A DNA stretch of 33,496 nt from Anaerolineaceae bacterium (GCA_009772985.1 WOUS01000017.1:1-33496), one strand, 5' to 3'. Counted from the stretch's first letter, positions 22,605-30,707 are shown. The notes: a model not told the origin generated them from the letters alone. Numbers and translations: made by a program.

Positions 22605-23810
22605 ATGAGCACCACCTTCATGACCTCCCCCAGCCTGATGTTCACCTCCGAATCGGTGACGGAGGGCCACCCCGACAAGATCTGCGACCAGATCGCGGAT
22701 GCGGTCCTGGATGCCTGCTTCGAGCAGGACCCGATGAGCCGTGTGGCTTGCGAAGTCGCCACCAAGACCGGCTTCGTGATGCTGCTGGGCGAGATCACCA
22801 CCCACGCCTTCGTCAACTTCGATGAACTGGCGCGCAAGGTGATCCTCGACATCGGCTACGACCGCGCCAAGAAAGGCTTCGACGGCAATACCTGCGGCGT
22901 GCTCTCGGCCATTGCCAGCCAAAGCCCGGATATTGACCGGGGTGTCAGCAAGTCGCTGGAGGCCAAAGACGGCGACAAAGACGAGATTGACCTGATCGGC
23001 GCCGGCGACCAGGGCATGATGTTCGGCTACGCCTGCACCGAGACCCCGCAACTGATGCCGATGCCCATCTATTTGGCGCATAAACTCGCCCGCCGCCTGG
23101 CCGAGGTGCGCAAAAATGGCACGCTGCCCTGGCTGCGCCCGGACGGCAAGAGCCAGGTGACGGTCGAGTATGCCCTCGGCAAGCCCAAGCGCATCGACAC
23201 CGTGCTCGTCTCCACCCAGCATGCTCCCGAAGTCTCGCACGCCGATATCCGTGAAGGGCTGATCGAGCACGTCATCAACCCATCCCTGCCCGAGGGCATG
23301 GTGGACGAGAACCTGAAAATCTTCGTCAACCCGACCGGGCGCTTCGTCATCGGCGGGCCGATGGGCGACGCCGGCGTGACCGGGCGCAAGATCATCGTGG
23401 ATACCTACGGCGGCATGGGCCGTCACGGCGGCGGCGCCTTCTCGGGCAAGGACCCCACGAAAGTGGACCGCTCGGCCGCCTACGCCGCCCGCTGGGCCGC
23501 CAAGAACGTGGTTGCCGCAGGACTGGCCGACCGGGTCGAGATCCAGGTGGCGTACGCCATCGGCGTGGCGCACCCGCTCTCGGTCAACGTGGAGACCTTC
23601 GGCACCGGGAAAATCGCCGACGAAAAGATCAGCAAACTCATCCTCGAGCACTTCGACCTGCGCCCCGGCGCCATCATCCGCGACCTCGACCTGCGCCGTC
23701 CCATCTACCGCAAGACGGCCGCCTACGGCCACTTTGGCCGCGACGATGTCCAGTTCCCGTGGGAAAACACGGACAAGGCCGCTGCGCTGAAAAAAGCGGC
23801 CGGACTCTAA
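22605..23810 (+). CDS. metK: S-adenosylmethionine synthetase
   Basis: MetK makes SAM from methionine and ATP. The 401-residue protein is full length: [22 protein letters not shown] holds the metal/ATP histidine and aspartate, [12 protein letters not shown] is the methionine/ATP signature, and [22 protein letters not shown] is the phosphate-binding signature. C-terminal [10 protein letters not shown] is intact. AAGGAGAC at 22588-22595 fixes the start. It is controlled by the upstream SAM-I riboswitch and followed by a bidirectional terminator. Confidence 0.98.
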   Translation: MSTTFMTSPSLMFTSESVTEGHPDKICDQIADAVLDACFEQDPMSRVACEVATKTGFVMLLGEITTHAFVNFDELARKVILDIGYDRAKKGFDGNTCGVLSAIASQSPDIDRGVSKSLEAKDGDKDEIDLIGAGDQGMMFGYACTETPQLMPMPIYLAHKLARRLAEVRKNGTLPWLRPDGKSQVTVEYALGKPKRIDTVLVSTQHAPEVSHADIREGLIEHVINPSLPEGMVDENLKIFVNPTGRFVIGGPMGDAGVTGRKIIVDTYGGMGRHGGGAFSGKDPTKVDRSAAYAARWAAKNVVAAGLADRVEIQVAYAIGVAHPLSVNVETFGTGKIADEKISKLILEHFDLRPGAIIRDLDLRRPIYRKTAAYGHFGRDDVQFPWENTDKAAALKKAAGL

Positions 23811-23899
23811 AACGTAAAGCGTAAAACGAAATCCCGCAATAAAAAAGCGCCCCTGGAATGCAGAGGCGCTTTTTACGTTTTACTCTTTACGTTTTACGC
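23811..23899. repeat. TTTTACG repeats in inverted orientation around a terminator
   Basis: AACGTAAAGCGTAAAACG (from 23812) lies left of the terminator and TTTTTACGTTTTACTC then TTTACGTTTTACG (to 23899) lies right, in opposite orientation. The right part supplies the TAA stop codon of cbiO. The same unit occurs within purA. Confidence 0.8.
23842..23874. terminator. Bidirectional terminator between metK and cbiO
   Basis: AAAAAGCGCCCCTG pairs with CAGAGGCGCTTTTT with a single mismatch, loop GAATG. A-run on the left and T-run on the right serve both convergent genes. Confidence 0.92.
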
Positions 23900-24634
23900 T
23901 GGCCTCTCCAGCCCGTGCGCTTCCAGCAATTCCCCGTCTTTCATCAACCCGTCCGTCGGGCCGTCGGCCACAATTTTGCCCTCGTCCATGATGACCATGC
24001 GCGGCAGGAGGTCACGCACCAGCGCCAGGTCGTGCGTGGAGACGAGCATGGTCATCGGCAGGTCGCGCAAAAGGTTGATGAGGGCGCGGCGGGCGCGCGG
24101 ATCGAGTCCCGCGGTCGGTTCGTCCAGCGCCAGGATTTCGGGTTCCATCGAAAGGACGGTGGCGATGGCAATGCGTTTCTTCTCGCCTGCCGAGAGATGG
24201 TGCGACACGCGCCGGGCATAGCCGTCCATGCGGACGGCGGCCAGGGCCGAGGTCACGCGCCGCTCCACGTCGGCGCGGTCCAATCCCTGGTAGAGCGGAC
24301 CGAAGGCCACATCGTCGAAAACGGTCGGCGAGAACAACTGGTCGTCGGGATTCTGGAAGACCAACCCCACCGCGGCCCGCACCCGCCCCAGCGTCTTCTG
24401 CCCCACCGGCAGGCCGCAGACCGTCACCTGCCCCTGGCCGGTCACCGGCAACTTCGCCGCCGGTGCAGGCAGGATTCCGTTCAGGTGCAGGAGGAACGTG
24501 GACTTGCCCGCGCCGTTCGGCCCCACCAGCGCCACCTTCTCGCCGGGCGCGATGTGCAGCGACACGTCCCGCAGGGCCGGGTGGCCGTCGGGGTAGGAAA
24601 ACGAGAGATGCTCGATTTCGATGGAATGGTGCAT
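23894..24634 (-). CDS. cbiO: ECF-type cobalt/nickel transporter ATPase
   Basis: The 246-residue ABC ATPase energises the CbiM/CbiQ metal importer. Walker A is GPNGAGKST (38-46), the Q loop is QNPDDQLF (from 94), the signature is LSAGEKKR (147-154), Walker B is ILALDE (167-172) and the switch His is H201 in STHD. The Q-loop DDQLF motif is typical of ECF ATPases that contact the T component's Ala-Arg-Gly helices. ATG follows the cbiQ stop by one base, so translation is coupled. The stop codon is supplied by a TTTTACG repeat. Confidence 0.93.
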   Translation of the reverse strand: MHHSIEIEHLSFSYPDGHPALRDVSLHIAPGEKVALVGPNGAGKSTFLLHLNGILPAPAAKLPVTGQGQVTVCGLPVGQKTLGRVRAAVGLVFQNPDDQLFSPTVFDDVAFGPLYQGLDRADVERRVTSALAAVRMDGYARRVSHHLSAGEKKRIAIATVLSMEPEILALDEPTAGLDPRARRALINLLRDLPMTMLVSTHDLALVRDLLPRMVIMDEGKIVADGPTDGLMKDGELLEAHGLERPA

Positions 24635-24635
24635 G

Positions 24636-25442
24636 TCAGCCCCAGAAAGCGATCCCGAAAATGAGCAGGAGACCGAGGAACGCCAGTCCCGCCGCCAGCG
24701 ACAGCCGGCCCGCGCCGGTGAACGGCGGGAGCGGCAGGGCGCGAACTTCGCCGTCGTAGCCGCGCGACAGCATGGCGACGTAGATGCGGTCGCTGCGCTC
24801 GAACGCCCGCAGGAACAAACTTCCGGCCATGCCCCCGGCCACGCGCGCCCGCCAGGCCACGCTCCCCCCGGACCGGGAGCCTGCTTCCGTTCCCCGGCCG
24901 GAACGCGCCGCCCGGGCGCGCATCAGGCGCATGGCCTCGTCCACCAGCACGAACAGGTAGCGCCACATCAGCCCGAACATCGCCGCCAGCAGGCGCGGGA
25001 TGCCCACCGCCCGCATGGCTTGCAGCAACTCCGGGAACCGGGTGGAGGCGGCCAGCACAATCGCCGCCTGGACCGAGAGCCACGATTTCAGCGCCACGCT
25101 GACAAAACGTTCCAGCCCTTCGACGGAGGCGGTCAGCGTCCATGCGCCGATGGGCAGGGTAAAGAGCGTCTGCCCTTGAATGGTGAAAATGACCGGCAGC
25201 GCCGCCAGCACGAACGACAGGGCCAGCGCAGACCGTTTCAGCACATACCCCACGCCCAGCCCGGAGAGGATTTCCACCGAGAGAATTACGGCCAGCAGCA
25301 AAATGTACACCGGCCAGGCCGCGACCGGTGTCAGCGAGGCGGTCAGGATGAAAGCCAGCGTCAGCACGAACTTGACGCGCGCATCGAGCGCGTGGACAGG
25401 GCTGGCGCGGTGCTGGTAGGGGTCAAGGAAGTGGAGGTGCAT
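24636..25442 (-). CDS. cbiQ: ECF-type cobalt/nickel transporter T component
   Basis: The 268-residue membrane protein is the energy-coupling subunit linking the CbiO ATPase to CbiM. Helices include FVLTLAFILTASLTPV, YILLLAVILSVEIL, ALALSFVLAALPVIF, and a final AAGLAFLGLLLIFGIAFW. The coupling region MRARAARSGRG (about 172-182) corresponds to the first Ala-Arg-Gly motif and AMLSRGYDGE to the second. Between them residues 183-193 (TEAGSRSGGS) look inserted and come from a GC-rich imperfect palindrome. No ribosome binding site precedes the ATG; a CAACTACCC repeat occupies that place. Confidence 0.9.
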   Translation of the reverse strand: MHLHFLDPYQHRASPVHALDARVKFVLTLAFILTASLTPVAAWPVYILLLAVILSVEILSGLGVGYVLKRSALALSFVLAALPVIFTIQGQTLFTLPIGAWTLTASVEGLERFVSVALKSWLSVQAAIVLAASTRFPELLQAMRAVGIPRLLAAMFGLMWRYLFVLVDEAMRLMRARAARSGRGTEAGSRSGGSVAWRARVAGGMAGSLFLRAFERSDRIYVAMLSRGYDGEVRALPLPPFTGAGRLSLAAGLAFLGLLLIFGIAFWG

Positions 25443-25443
25443 G

Positions 25444-25475
25444 AATTAGTTGGGTAGTTGGGTAGTTAGATAGTC
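25444..25475. repeat. TAGTTGGG tandem repeat between cbiM and cbiQ
   Basis: TTAGTTGGGTAGTTGGGTAG continues as TTAGATAGTC, three to four units of 7-8 bases. It borders the cbiM stop and fills the position of the cbiQ ribosome binding site. Confidence 0.75.
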
Positions 25476-26427
25476 ACGTGGTCGGTCGTTTGCGCTGGAC
25501 GTATGCCACACCCAGCGCCACGCCAAACACGATGACAACGCCGACGATCCCGGCGACGATGGTGGCGAAGGCTTCGTTCGTGATCCCGGGGAAGACGTAA
25601 TCGGGGATCACGTTGTAGAGCGGTCCCTGGGCCGTGTCCAGGAAGCCCTGCTGTTCGGCCACCCATTCCAGGCCGTCGGGATGGGCAGAGGCCAGGGGGG
25701 AGAGGACGGCCAGGATGACCGCGAGAACCAGGCCCCCGGTCCAGACCGCCGCGCTGCCCTTCGGCGCGGCTTCGCCGATGTGGAGCAGGTCAGGCCGCGC
25801 CGCATACAGGAAGGTCAGCGCGCCGACGGTGATCAGTCCCTCGCCGACGCCGATCAGCATGTGGATGCCTCCCATGGCCGGGACGGCGATGTTGGCCGGC
25901 GAGGTACCTGAAAGGGCCAGTTCCAGCGCGGCAGCCAGGGAGGCGATGACGATGGAGAACCAGGCGGCCAATGCGCCGACGACGAAAACGCCCCACGATT
26001 TGCCGCGGGCAAGTTTCTGGATGCTGGTGTAAACAAAATAAGAGACCGCCACACCGACCACGGCCATGTTGAACAGGTTGGCTCCCAGCGCCAGCAGTCC
26101 GCCGTCCTGAAAGATGAGCGCCTGCACGCTGACCACGGTGGTCATCACGATAACCGCCGCCCACGGGCCGAGCAGGATGGTGGCGATGGCTGCGCCCAGC
26201 AGGTGGCCGGAGGTGCCGCCTGCCACCGTGAAATTGAGCATCTGCCCGGCGAAGATGGCCGCCGCCAGCACGCCCATCAACGGCGCCTGGCGTTCGCCCA
26301 AATCCTTGCCGACCCGCCGCAGGGCATAAGCCACCGATATGGCGGAAATCACCCACAGGACAATCGAGACCAGGGTGGAGAGGAACCCATCCGGGATGTG
26401 CATGGGTTGAACGGGGGAATACAACAT
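25474..26427 (-). CDS. cbiM: ECF cobalt/nickel substrate-binding subunit with fused PDGLE domain
   Basis: CbiM captures the metal ion. The MHIPDGFLS N-terminus (residues 9-17 of this frame) is the metal site, in which the free amino group of Met and the His bind Co or Ni. Six to seven helices follow, with GGTSGHLLGA and AMGGIHMLIGVGEGL conserved. After residue 245 a PDGLEWVAEQQGF segment and a final helix match the PDGLE/CbiN-like domain that is separate in other bacteria. GGAGG 7 bases before ATG 26427 supports this longer start, giving a leader MLYSPVQP that would have to be removed; ATG 26403 would expose MHIPDG directly but lacks a ribosome binding site. It starts one base after the fur stop. 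Confidence 0.9.
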   Translation of the reverse strand: MLYSPVQPMHIPDGFLSTLVSIVLWVISAISVAYALRRVGKDLGERQAPLMGVLAAAIFAGQMLNFTVAGGTSGHLLGAAIATILLGPWAAVIVMTTVVSVQALIFQDGGLLALGANLFNMAVVGVAVSYFVYTSIQKLARGKSWGVFVVGALAAWFSIVIASLAAALELALSGTSPANIAVPAMGGIHMLIGVGEGLITVGALTFLYAARPDLLHIGEAAPKGSAAVWTGGLVLAVILAVLSPLASAHPDGLEWVAEQQGFLDTAQGPLYNVIPDYVFPGITNEAFATIVAGIVGVVIVFGVALGVAYVQRKRPTT

Positions 26428-26428
26428 T

Positions 26429-26857
26429 TTACGCCTCCGTAAGGGAATGGTTCTGGCAGACCTGGCACAGGCCGAACAAGGTCAGGTGCCCGGTGTCGAG
26501 ACGATAACCGGTTTGCTGTTCGAGTTGTTCGATCAGGCTTTTCAGCGCGCTGTGTTCGACTTCCATTTGCGCGCCGCAGTTGCGGCAGACCAGGTGGTGG
26601 TGGTCGTGGCCGGCCAGTTCATAGGTGAGGTGGCCATCGCTGTTGTGGGCGGCGAAAATGATCCCGTTCTCTGTCAGGAATTCCAGCGTGCGGTAGACCG
26701 TGGCCTCGGTCATGCCGGTCTGGTGGACGCGCGCGTAGGTTTGGGCGGGGGAGAGATGCCCGTCGTGGTGCAGGGCTTCGAGGATGGCGAGCCGCTGGGG
26801 GGTCATGCGGTAACCGCGTTCACGCAGGGTTTGGGAATGGATGGCGAGGCAGGACAT
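26429..26857 (-). CDS. Fur-family metal-responsive repressor
   Basis: The 142-residue regulator has the Fur winged helix (about 8-80: RMTPQRLAILEAL, TEATVYRTLEFL) and a dimerisation domain with the HDHHH metal site (84-88). Structural zinc cysteines are C91/C94 and C131/C134. Its place at the head of the cbiMQO genes and an ATAATGATTAT operator upstream suggest it represses this operon and itself when metal is plentiful. Which metal (Ni, Co, Zn or Fe) is undecided. I chose MSCLAIHSQ with AAGGAAAT upstream; a longer frame would translate the operator. Confidence 0.92.
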   Translation of the reverse strand: MSCLAIHSQTLRERGYRMTPQRLAILEALHHDGHLSPAQTYARVHQTGMTEATVYRTLEFLTENGIIFAAHNSDGHLTYELAGHDHHHLVCRNCGAQMEVEHSALKSLIEQLEQQTGYRLDTGHLTLFGLCQVCQNHSLTEA

Positions 26858-26870
26858 TGTGATTTCCTTG

Positions 26871-26902
26871 TTGCAAAAATTATCAATAATGATTATATGC
26901 AA
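26871..26902 (-). promoter_or_regulatory. Fur-box-like operator of the fur-cbiMQO operon
   Basis: ATAATGATTAT (26886-26896) is a perfect 5-1-5 palindrome of the Fur/Zur type, inside wider TTGCA (26871-26875) and TGCAA (26898-26902) arms. It lies 14 bases before the regulator's ATG. Confidence 0.75.
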
Positions 26903-26929
26903 TAAGGACGGGAATGTCAACTTAAAAAA

Positions 26930-26959
26930 CGGACCCGCTCCACCGCTGGAACGGGTCCG
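26930..26959 (-). terminator. Intrinsic terminator of the SH3 lipoprotein gene
   Basis: CGGACCCG-C-TCCA pairs with TGGA-A-CGGGTCCG, loop CCGC, one mismatch. On the minus strand TTTTTT follows. Confidence 0.88.
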
Positions 26960-26961
26960 CC

Positions 26962-26994
26962 ACTGTCCACTGTTTACTGTTTACTGTTTACTGA
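26962..26994. repeat. ACTGTTT short tandem repeat
   Basis: ACTGTCCACTGTTTACTG then TTTACTGTTTACTGAC: four to five 7-base units. It sits between the stop of the SH3 gene and its terminator; the same unit lies at 2491-2529. Confidence 0.85.
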
Positions 26995-26995
26995 C

Positions 26996-28009
26996 TTACG
27001 GTTCCCACTCCAACTGGATCAGGCTGAACACGTATGGCTGGCCGTTGACGTACTCCACCCCCACCAGCATCGTCCGCCAGGACATCTCGTCGCCGGGCGG
27101 GCCGGGTTTGTAGAGCGAGTAGAAGTTGACGTTGGCGTAGAGCGCCGGCCAGGAGGTGTCGTAATTCGCGCCGCCCGTCTGGACCGAGTCACAACTCAAC
27201 GTGTAGCCCGGCGCGGGGGCGTTGAGCACCAGCAGCAGTTTGGGCAGGACGGTCTCGTGGAACGAACCGGCGACCTCCAGCCCGGAGCCGGGATGGATGC
27301 CCCAATTGTGGGCGTAGGTGCTGTCGAACATCCAGCGGGCATGTGCCCGGTCGAAGGTGATGCCCGCCGCGTGCACCCACAGGTGGACGGTCATGCCGTG
27401 CGCGGGGCTGACCAGCGTGGCGAGCAGTTCGCCGTTGGAACTCTTCAGGGCGTTGCCCAGATTGGTGACGAGCGCGCTGGCCTTGGCGTCGGCGCAGAAC
27501 GCCGCCGGGGCCACGTATTCGGTCAGGTAATTGGAATTGACCCAGCCGGACGGACTCTGGATCTGGACCCACAGATTGCCATCAGCCGTGGAAGAGGGGC
27601 CGGCGCGCATCACGCCGGTCGCCGTGGCGGGGAGGGACCCGGTGACTGCGCTGCCCGTCCCCGGCCCGGCGCGGACGTTCAGCACGTCTGCCGGCGCGAC
27701 CAGGATGACCGCGTACGGTCCGGAGGCGACGCCGGGGAGGATCCCGCCGGAGGTTGTGGGGACGACTGCGGTCGTCGCCACGGGCGGCGCGCCGGGCGTG
27801 ACCGTCGGCAGGGTCAGGGTGGCGGCGGCGGTCGGCGCGGCGGCGGTGGCCGAGGGCGGGACCGTCGGCGGCGTGGCGGTGATGACCGTCGGCGTGGGCA
27901 GGACGAGGGGAGTCGGCCAGGGCGTCGGCGTGCCGAGCAGGGAGAGCGTGCAGCCGGTCAGGGTGAAGAGCAGGCCGAGGCCAAGCAAGGCCAAAAGAGT
28001 CTTTTTCAT
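26996..28009 (-). CDS. Lipoprotein with bacterial SH3 domain
   Basis: The 337-residue precursor has a lipoprotein signal (TLTGC, C20), a long Pro/Thr/Val-rich spacer (25-90) and an SH3_3-type domain (about 98-165: LNVRAGPGTGSAVTGSL, WVQIQSPSGWVNSNYL). The C-terminal half (170-337) is a separate unrecognised domain with HLWVHAAGITFDRAHARWMF. SH3_3 domains often bind cell-wall peptides. The protein is likely surface exposed. The stop codon lies next to a tandem repeat and a terminator follows. It is probably monocistronic. Confidence 0.88.
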   Translation of the reverse strand: MKKTLLALLGLGLLFTLTGCTLSLLGTPTPWPTPLVLPTPTVITATPPTVPPSATAAAPTAAATLTLPTVTPGAPPVATTAVVPTTSGGILPGVASGPYAVILVAPADVLNVRAGPGTGSAVTGSLPATATGVMRAGPSSTADGNLWVQIQSPSGWVNSNYLTEYVAPAAFCADAKASALVTNLGNALKSSNGELLATLVSPAHGMTVHLWVHAAGITFDRAHARWMFDSTYAHNWGIHPGSGLEVAGSFHETVLPKLLLVLNAPAPGYTLSCDSVQTGGANYDTSWPALYANVNFYSLYKPGPPGDEMSWRTMLVGVEYVNGQPYVFSLIQLEWEP

Positions 28010-28052
28010 GGTTCGCTCCTTTCAGCAAACTGATTCTATCACCGCAACCGGT

Positions 28053-28074
28053 GGGGCGGATTGGCAATCCGGCC
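28053..28074. repeat. Palindrome centred on ATTGGCAAT
   Basis: GGGCGGATTG pairs with CAATCCGGCC around one base with one mismatch. It is the third copy of the family also at 3741-3767 and 8543-8569. The remaining 28075-28175 holds nothing I can support. Confidence 0.65.
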
Positions 28075-28175
28075 TGCTCATAACAACCTCGGCTGGTCAA
28101 GGAAGCGGAGATGGCTTGGTTCCACGCGAAGCGCTCCTGGCCTGGCAATCTGTCGCCGGGCAAGCCGACCCCGGC

Positions 28176-28676
28176 TCAGTCTCTCGCTCGCGGCTCTTTC
28201 GGCCGCCGCGGACAGTCCACCGTTTCGCAGCCGTCACAGTGTTTTTTGGAGACTTCGGGCAGCAGCCAGAAGGCGACCACGCAGAAGACTGCCAGCAGGA
28301 CGAGGATAACCCACGAGAAGCGGACGATGAGCAGGACCAACGCGGCCAGCGGCGGCAGGAACCAGCCCAGCCCAACGACAACCGTCCCGAGGCGGAACTG
28401 GCCGCGGAAGGTGCGCCCCAGCCGCGCCCGGAAACGGCGGCCCGACAGGAGGTCGAAGCCGGCCGCGCAGGCGCCGAGGGCGTAGTGTCCGCAGTAGGGG
28501 CAGACCCAGTACATGTAGAAAATATTGGTGGCCGCCGCCAGCGCCAGGTAGAGGATCGCCAGCGGCCACCAGGCCAGGCCCATCAGCGCCGCGCCCAGCA
28601 CGTACATGATGAGTTGCAGCGCATTTTCGCGCAGGATGTACCAGATGGTTATTTTAGCAGGACGGAGCGTGGACAT
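28176..28676 (-). CDS. Small four-helix membrane protein with cysteine motifs
   Basis: The 166-residue protein has about four hydrophobic helices (LIMYVLGAALMGLAWW, LAILYLALAAATNIFYMYW, VVVGLGWFLPPLAALVLLIV, WVILVLLAVFCVVAFWLL). CPYCGHYALG after helix 2 and HCDGCETVDCP near the C-terminus are cysteine clusters that could bind a metal or form disulfides. No family is recognised. It starts 4 bases after the MFS stop and is likely co-transcribed with it. Confidence 0.75.
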   Translation of the reverse strand: MSTLRPAKITIWYILRENALQLIMYVLGAALMGLAWWPLAILYLALAAATNIFYMYWVCPYCGHYALGACAAGFDLLSGRRFRARLGRTFRGQFRLGTVVVGLGWFLPPLAALVLLIVRFSWVILVLLAVFCVVAFWLLPEVSKKHCDGCETVDCPRRPKEPRARD

Positions 28677-28680
28677 GAGA

Positions 28681-29889
28681 TTATTTCACCAGCCGCCAGA
28701 ACAGGATGCCTGCCAGCAGGGCCAGCCCGGCGCCAAAGTAGAACGGCGCGGCGGGACCGAACCCCGCCCAGCCGAACGCGCCCTGCCATAACACACCGGC
28801 GATGGCCGAGGCGGGGAACGCCGTCAGCCCGATGGCAGCGTTGTACAGGCCGTAGGCTGTGCCCCGGCGGTCGGCAGGTACGAGGTCCGCGATGAAGGCT
28901 TTGGCCGCGCCCTCGCTGGCCGCGTAGTAGATCCCATACAGGCCGAAGAGGGTCCACATCTGCCAGCCGGTCTGCGAGAGGGCAAAGCCGAGATAGACCA
29001 GGCCGTAGGCGATCCAGCCGCCGATGATGAGCCGCCGCCGCCCGACCCTGTCCGAGAGCGCGCCGAGCGGACCGGCCAGGGCGGAGTAAATCAGGTTGAA
29101 GGTCATCAGCATGAGCATGATCTCGAGCACGTCGAGGCCGCGTTCCTGGGAGCGCAGGACGATGAACGCGTCGGACGAGTTGCCGAGGGTGAAGAGCACC
29201 AGCACCAGCAGGAAAATCTTGAAGCGTTTGTCCATGCCTTTCAGGCTGAGGATGGGGGCTTTGGATTTGCCTTCCCCGGCCACGTCACGCGCGCCGATGG
29301 CCAGCACGAGCACGGCCAGCACAGCCGGGACGATGCTGATCAATATCGCAATCTGGAAGGTGCGGCGGGTCAGGTCGGCGGCCCCGGCCTGGGTCAGCCA
29401 GATGACGATGGCGGCAATCGCCAGCCCGAAGAACGCTCCGGCAGTGTCGCCGGCGCGGTGCATGCCGAAGGCCAGTCCGCGCTGCTTCTCGTCAATCGAA
29501 CCGGCCACCAGCGCGTCGCGCGGCGCGGTGCGGATGCCCTTCCCCAACCGGTCGGCCACGCGCACGCCCAGCACCCAGTGCCAGGTCGCGGCGAAATACA
29601 TGAACGGCTTGGCAATGGCCGAGAGGGCGTACCCGGCGACGGTCAGCCATTTGCGCTTGCCGAGTTTGTCGGAGAGCGCGCCGGAGTAGATTTTCATCAG
29701 GCTGGCGGTGGTTTCGGCCAACCCCTCGATGAGGCCGATGACCGCCGTCCCGGCCTTGAGAACGTTGGCGAGAAAGAGCGGGATGAGGTAGACGATCATC
29801 TCGGACGAGATGTCTGTCAGGAACGAGGTGGCCGTCACGATCCAAACGTTGACGGGCAGGCTGCGGAGGCCGGTTTTTTTGTTTTCCAT
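28681..29889 (-). CDS. MFS permease
   Basis: The 402-residue transporter has about twelve helices. The segment ADRLGKGIRTAPRDALVAGSI in the loop after helix 4 and SGALSDKLGKRKWLTVAGY (motif A, after helix 2) place it in an MFS subgroup with conserved R-x2-PRDAL, whose substrates are poorly known. A second motif-A copy is GALSDRVGRRRLIIGG. I chose ATG 29889, which has TGGAG 7 bases upstream, over an ATG 12 bases earlier with none. A 12-bp inverted repeat flanks its probable -10 box. Confidence 0.88.
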   Translation of the reverse strand: MENKKTGLRSLPVNVWIVTATSFLTDISSEMIVYLIPLFLANVLKAGTAVIGLIEGLAETTASLMKIYSGALSDKLGKRKWLTVAGYALSAIAKPFMYFAATWHWVLGVRVADRLGKGIRTAPRDALVAGSIDEKQRGLAFGMHRAGDTAGAFFGLAIAAIVIWLTQAGAADLTRRTFQIAILISIVPAVLAVLVLAIGARDVAGEGKSKAPILSLKGMDKRFKIFLLVLVLFTLGNSSDAFIVLRSQERGLDVLEIMLMLMTFNLIYSALAGPLGALSDRVGRRRLIIGGWIAYGLVYLGFALSQTGWQMWTLFGLYGIYYAASEGAAKAFIADLVPADRRGTAYGLYNAAIGLTAFPASAIAGVLWQGAFGWAGFGPAAPFYFGAGLALLAGILFWRLVK

Positions 29890-29906
29890 GAAATGCTCCA
29901 TTGACA

Positions 29907-29942
29907 GGTGAGATGGATAAATTGTACCCCATCCATCTCACC
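29907..29942 (-). promoter_or_regulatory. 12-bp inverted repeat around a -10 box upstream of the MFS gene
   Basis: GGTGAGATGGAT (29907-29918) pairs perfectly with ATCCATCTCACC (29931-29942). The 12-base centre contains TACAAT on the minus strand (29921-29926), a plausible -10. It could be an operator that overlaps the promoter, or a hairpin ending upstream transcription; no T-run follows. Confidence 0.55.
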
Positions 29943-29948
29943 GATTGG

Positions 29949-30176
29949 TCATTCCGGAGGCCTCAACTTCGTCAATTGGTAGGTGACGACTGCCACACCG
30001 GAGACCGCCAACACTGCCCCAACGATACCGGCCAGGCTGCGCGTAAAGCCGAAGGCGGCCAGGTCGAGGGGCAGGAGATTCAGCCAGGAAAGCAACAGGA
30101 TGCCTCCAAAGATACAATCCATCAGGCCTGCAACCAGGAGGGCAAGGTCACGCGTGCGGGTGGGGCTTTTTCCCAT
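29949..30176 (-). CDS. Small two-helix membrane protein
   Basis: This 75-residue protein has two hydrophobic helices (ALLVAGLMDCIFGGILLLSWL and AGIVGAVLAVSGVAVVTYQL). No family is recognised. GGAGG sits inside the end of the upstream methyltransferase-like gene and the ATG follows that stop by 3 bases, so the two are translationally coupled. Confidence 0.65.
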   Translation of the reverse strand: MGKSPTRTRDLALLVAGLMDCIFGGILLLSWLNLLPLDLAAFGFTRSLAGIVGAVLAVSGVAVVTYQLTKLRPPE

Positions 30177-30179
30177 GGG

Positions 30180-30665
30180 TTACCTCCGCGAGGATCGGAC
30201 GCGCGGCAGCCAGCGCGGCACATCCCGGCAATATTGCTCGTAGGCCGCGCCGAAGGTCTTGCGTAAATATGGTTCCTCGTTGGCGCGGATGAACAGGTTG
30301 AAGCCGATAAACAGGAAGAACCAGTAGACAACCTGCGCCAGCGTCCCATACCAGACAATGGTCCCGACTTGGATGAACAGCACCCCCACGTACATCGGGT
30401 TGCGGACGTACTGATACAGCCCGCTGACAACCAGCTCCTTCGGCGGATCAAGCGGGACCGGCGTCCCGCGTCCCTTGCGGACGAAGTCCGCCGCGCACTA
30501 GGCGACGGCCGCGATCCCGACCAGCCAGAACGGGACGGCGGCCCAGTTCCACGGTCCCGGCGGGAGGCCGATGCCGGGGATTTTGGGGATGACGAAGACG
30601 GGTACAATCCCCAGCAGGAAGCCGGGGACGAGCAGGATGAAGAAGATGGTTTTGAGGGCGGTCAT
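30180..30665 (-). pseudogene. Isoprenylcysteine-methyltransferase-like gene with amber codon
   Basis: Read through one stop, the frame gives 161 codons of an ICMT/PEMT-type integral membrane methyltransferase. The N-terminus is MTALKTIFFILLVPGFLLG, followed by GPWNWAAVPFWLVGIAAVA. Codon 56 is TAG (30498-30500, minus). After it the family features continue: CAADFVRKGRGTPVPLDPP, VVSGLYQYVRNPMYVGV, and ANEEPYLRKTFGAAYEQYCRDVPRWLP, the SAM-binding end. The family usually has Trp or another aromatic residue at the stop position, so a single TGG to TAG change fits. It could be a fresh nonsense mutation or a sequencing error. No downstream frame would rebuild the N-terminus. Confidence 0.85.
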
Positions 30666-30685
30666 TGACTTGAGTTTCTTTGTTC

Positions 30686-30707
30686 GACGGACGGTGAACC
30701 GTTCGTC
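30686..30707. repeat. Hairpin near the island border
   Basis: GACGGACGGT pairs with ACCGTTCGTC with one mismatch, loop GA. It lies in the 124-base gap between the broken gene and the AT-rich island. Confidence 0.5.

Noticed and set aside
23811..23899. Repeats as a CRISPR array
   Set aside because: Units are only 6-9 bases with no spacers of regular length and no cas genes nearby.
30498..30500. TAG read as pyrrolysine or another recoded residue
   Set aside because: No pyrrolysine genes or downstream signal are visible, and the position is normally an ordinary residue in this family; a simple mutation is the more likely cause.
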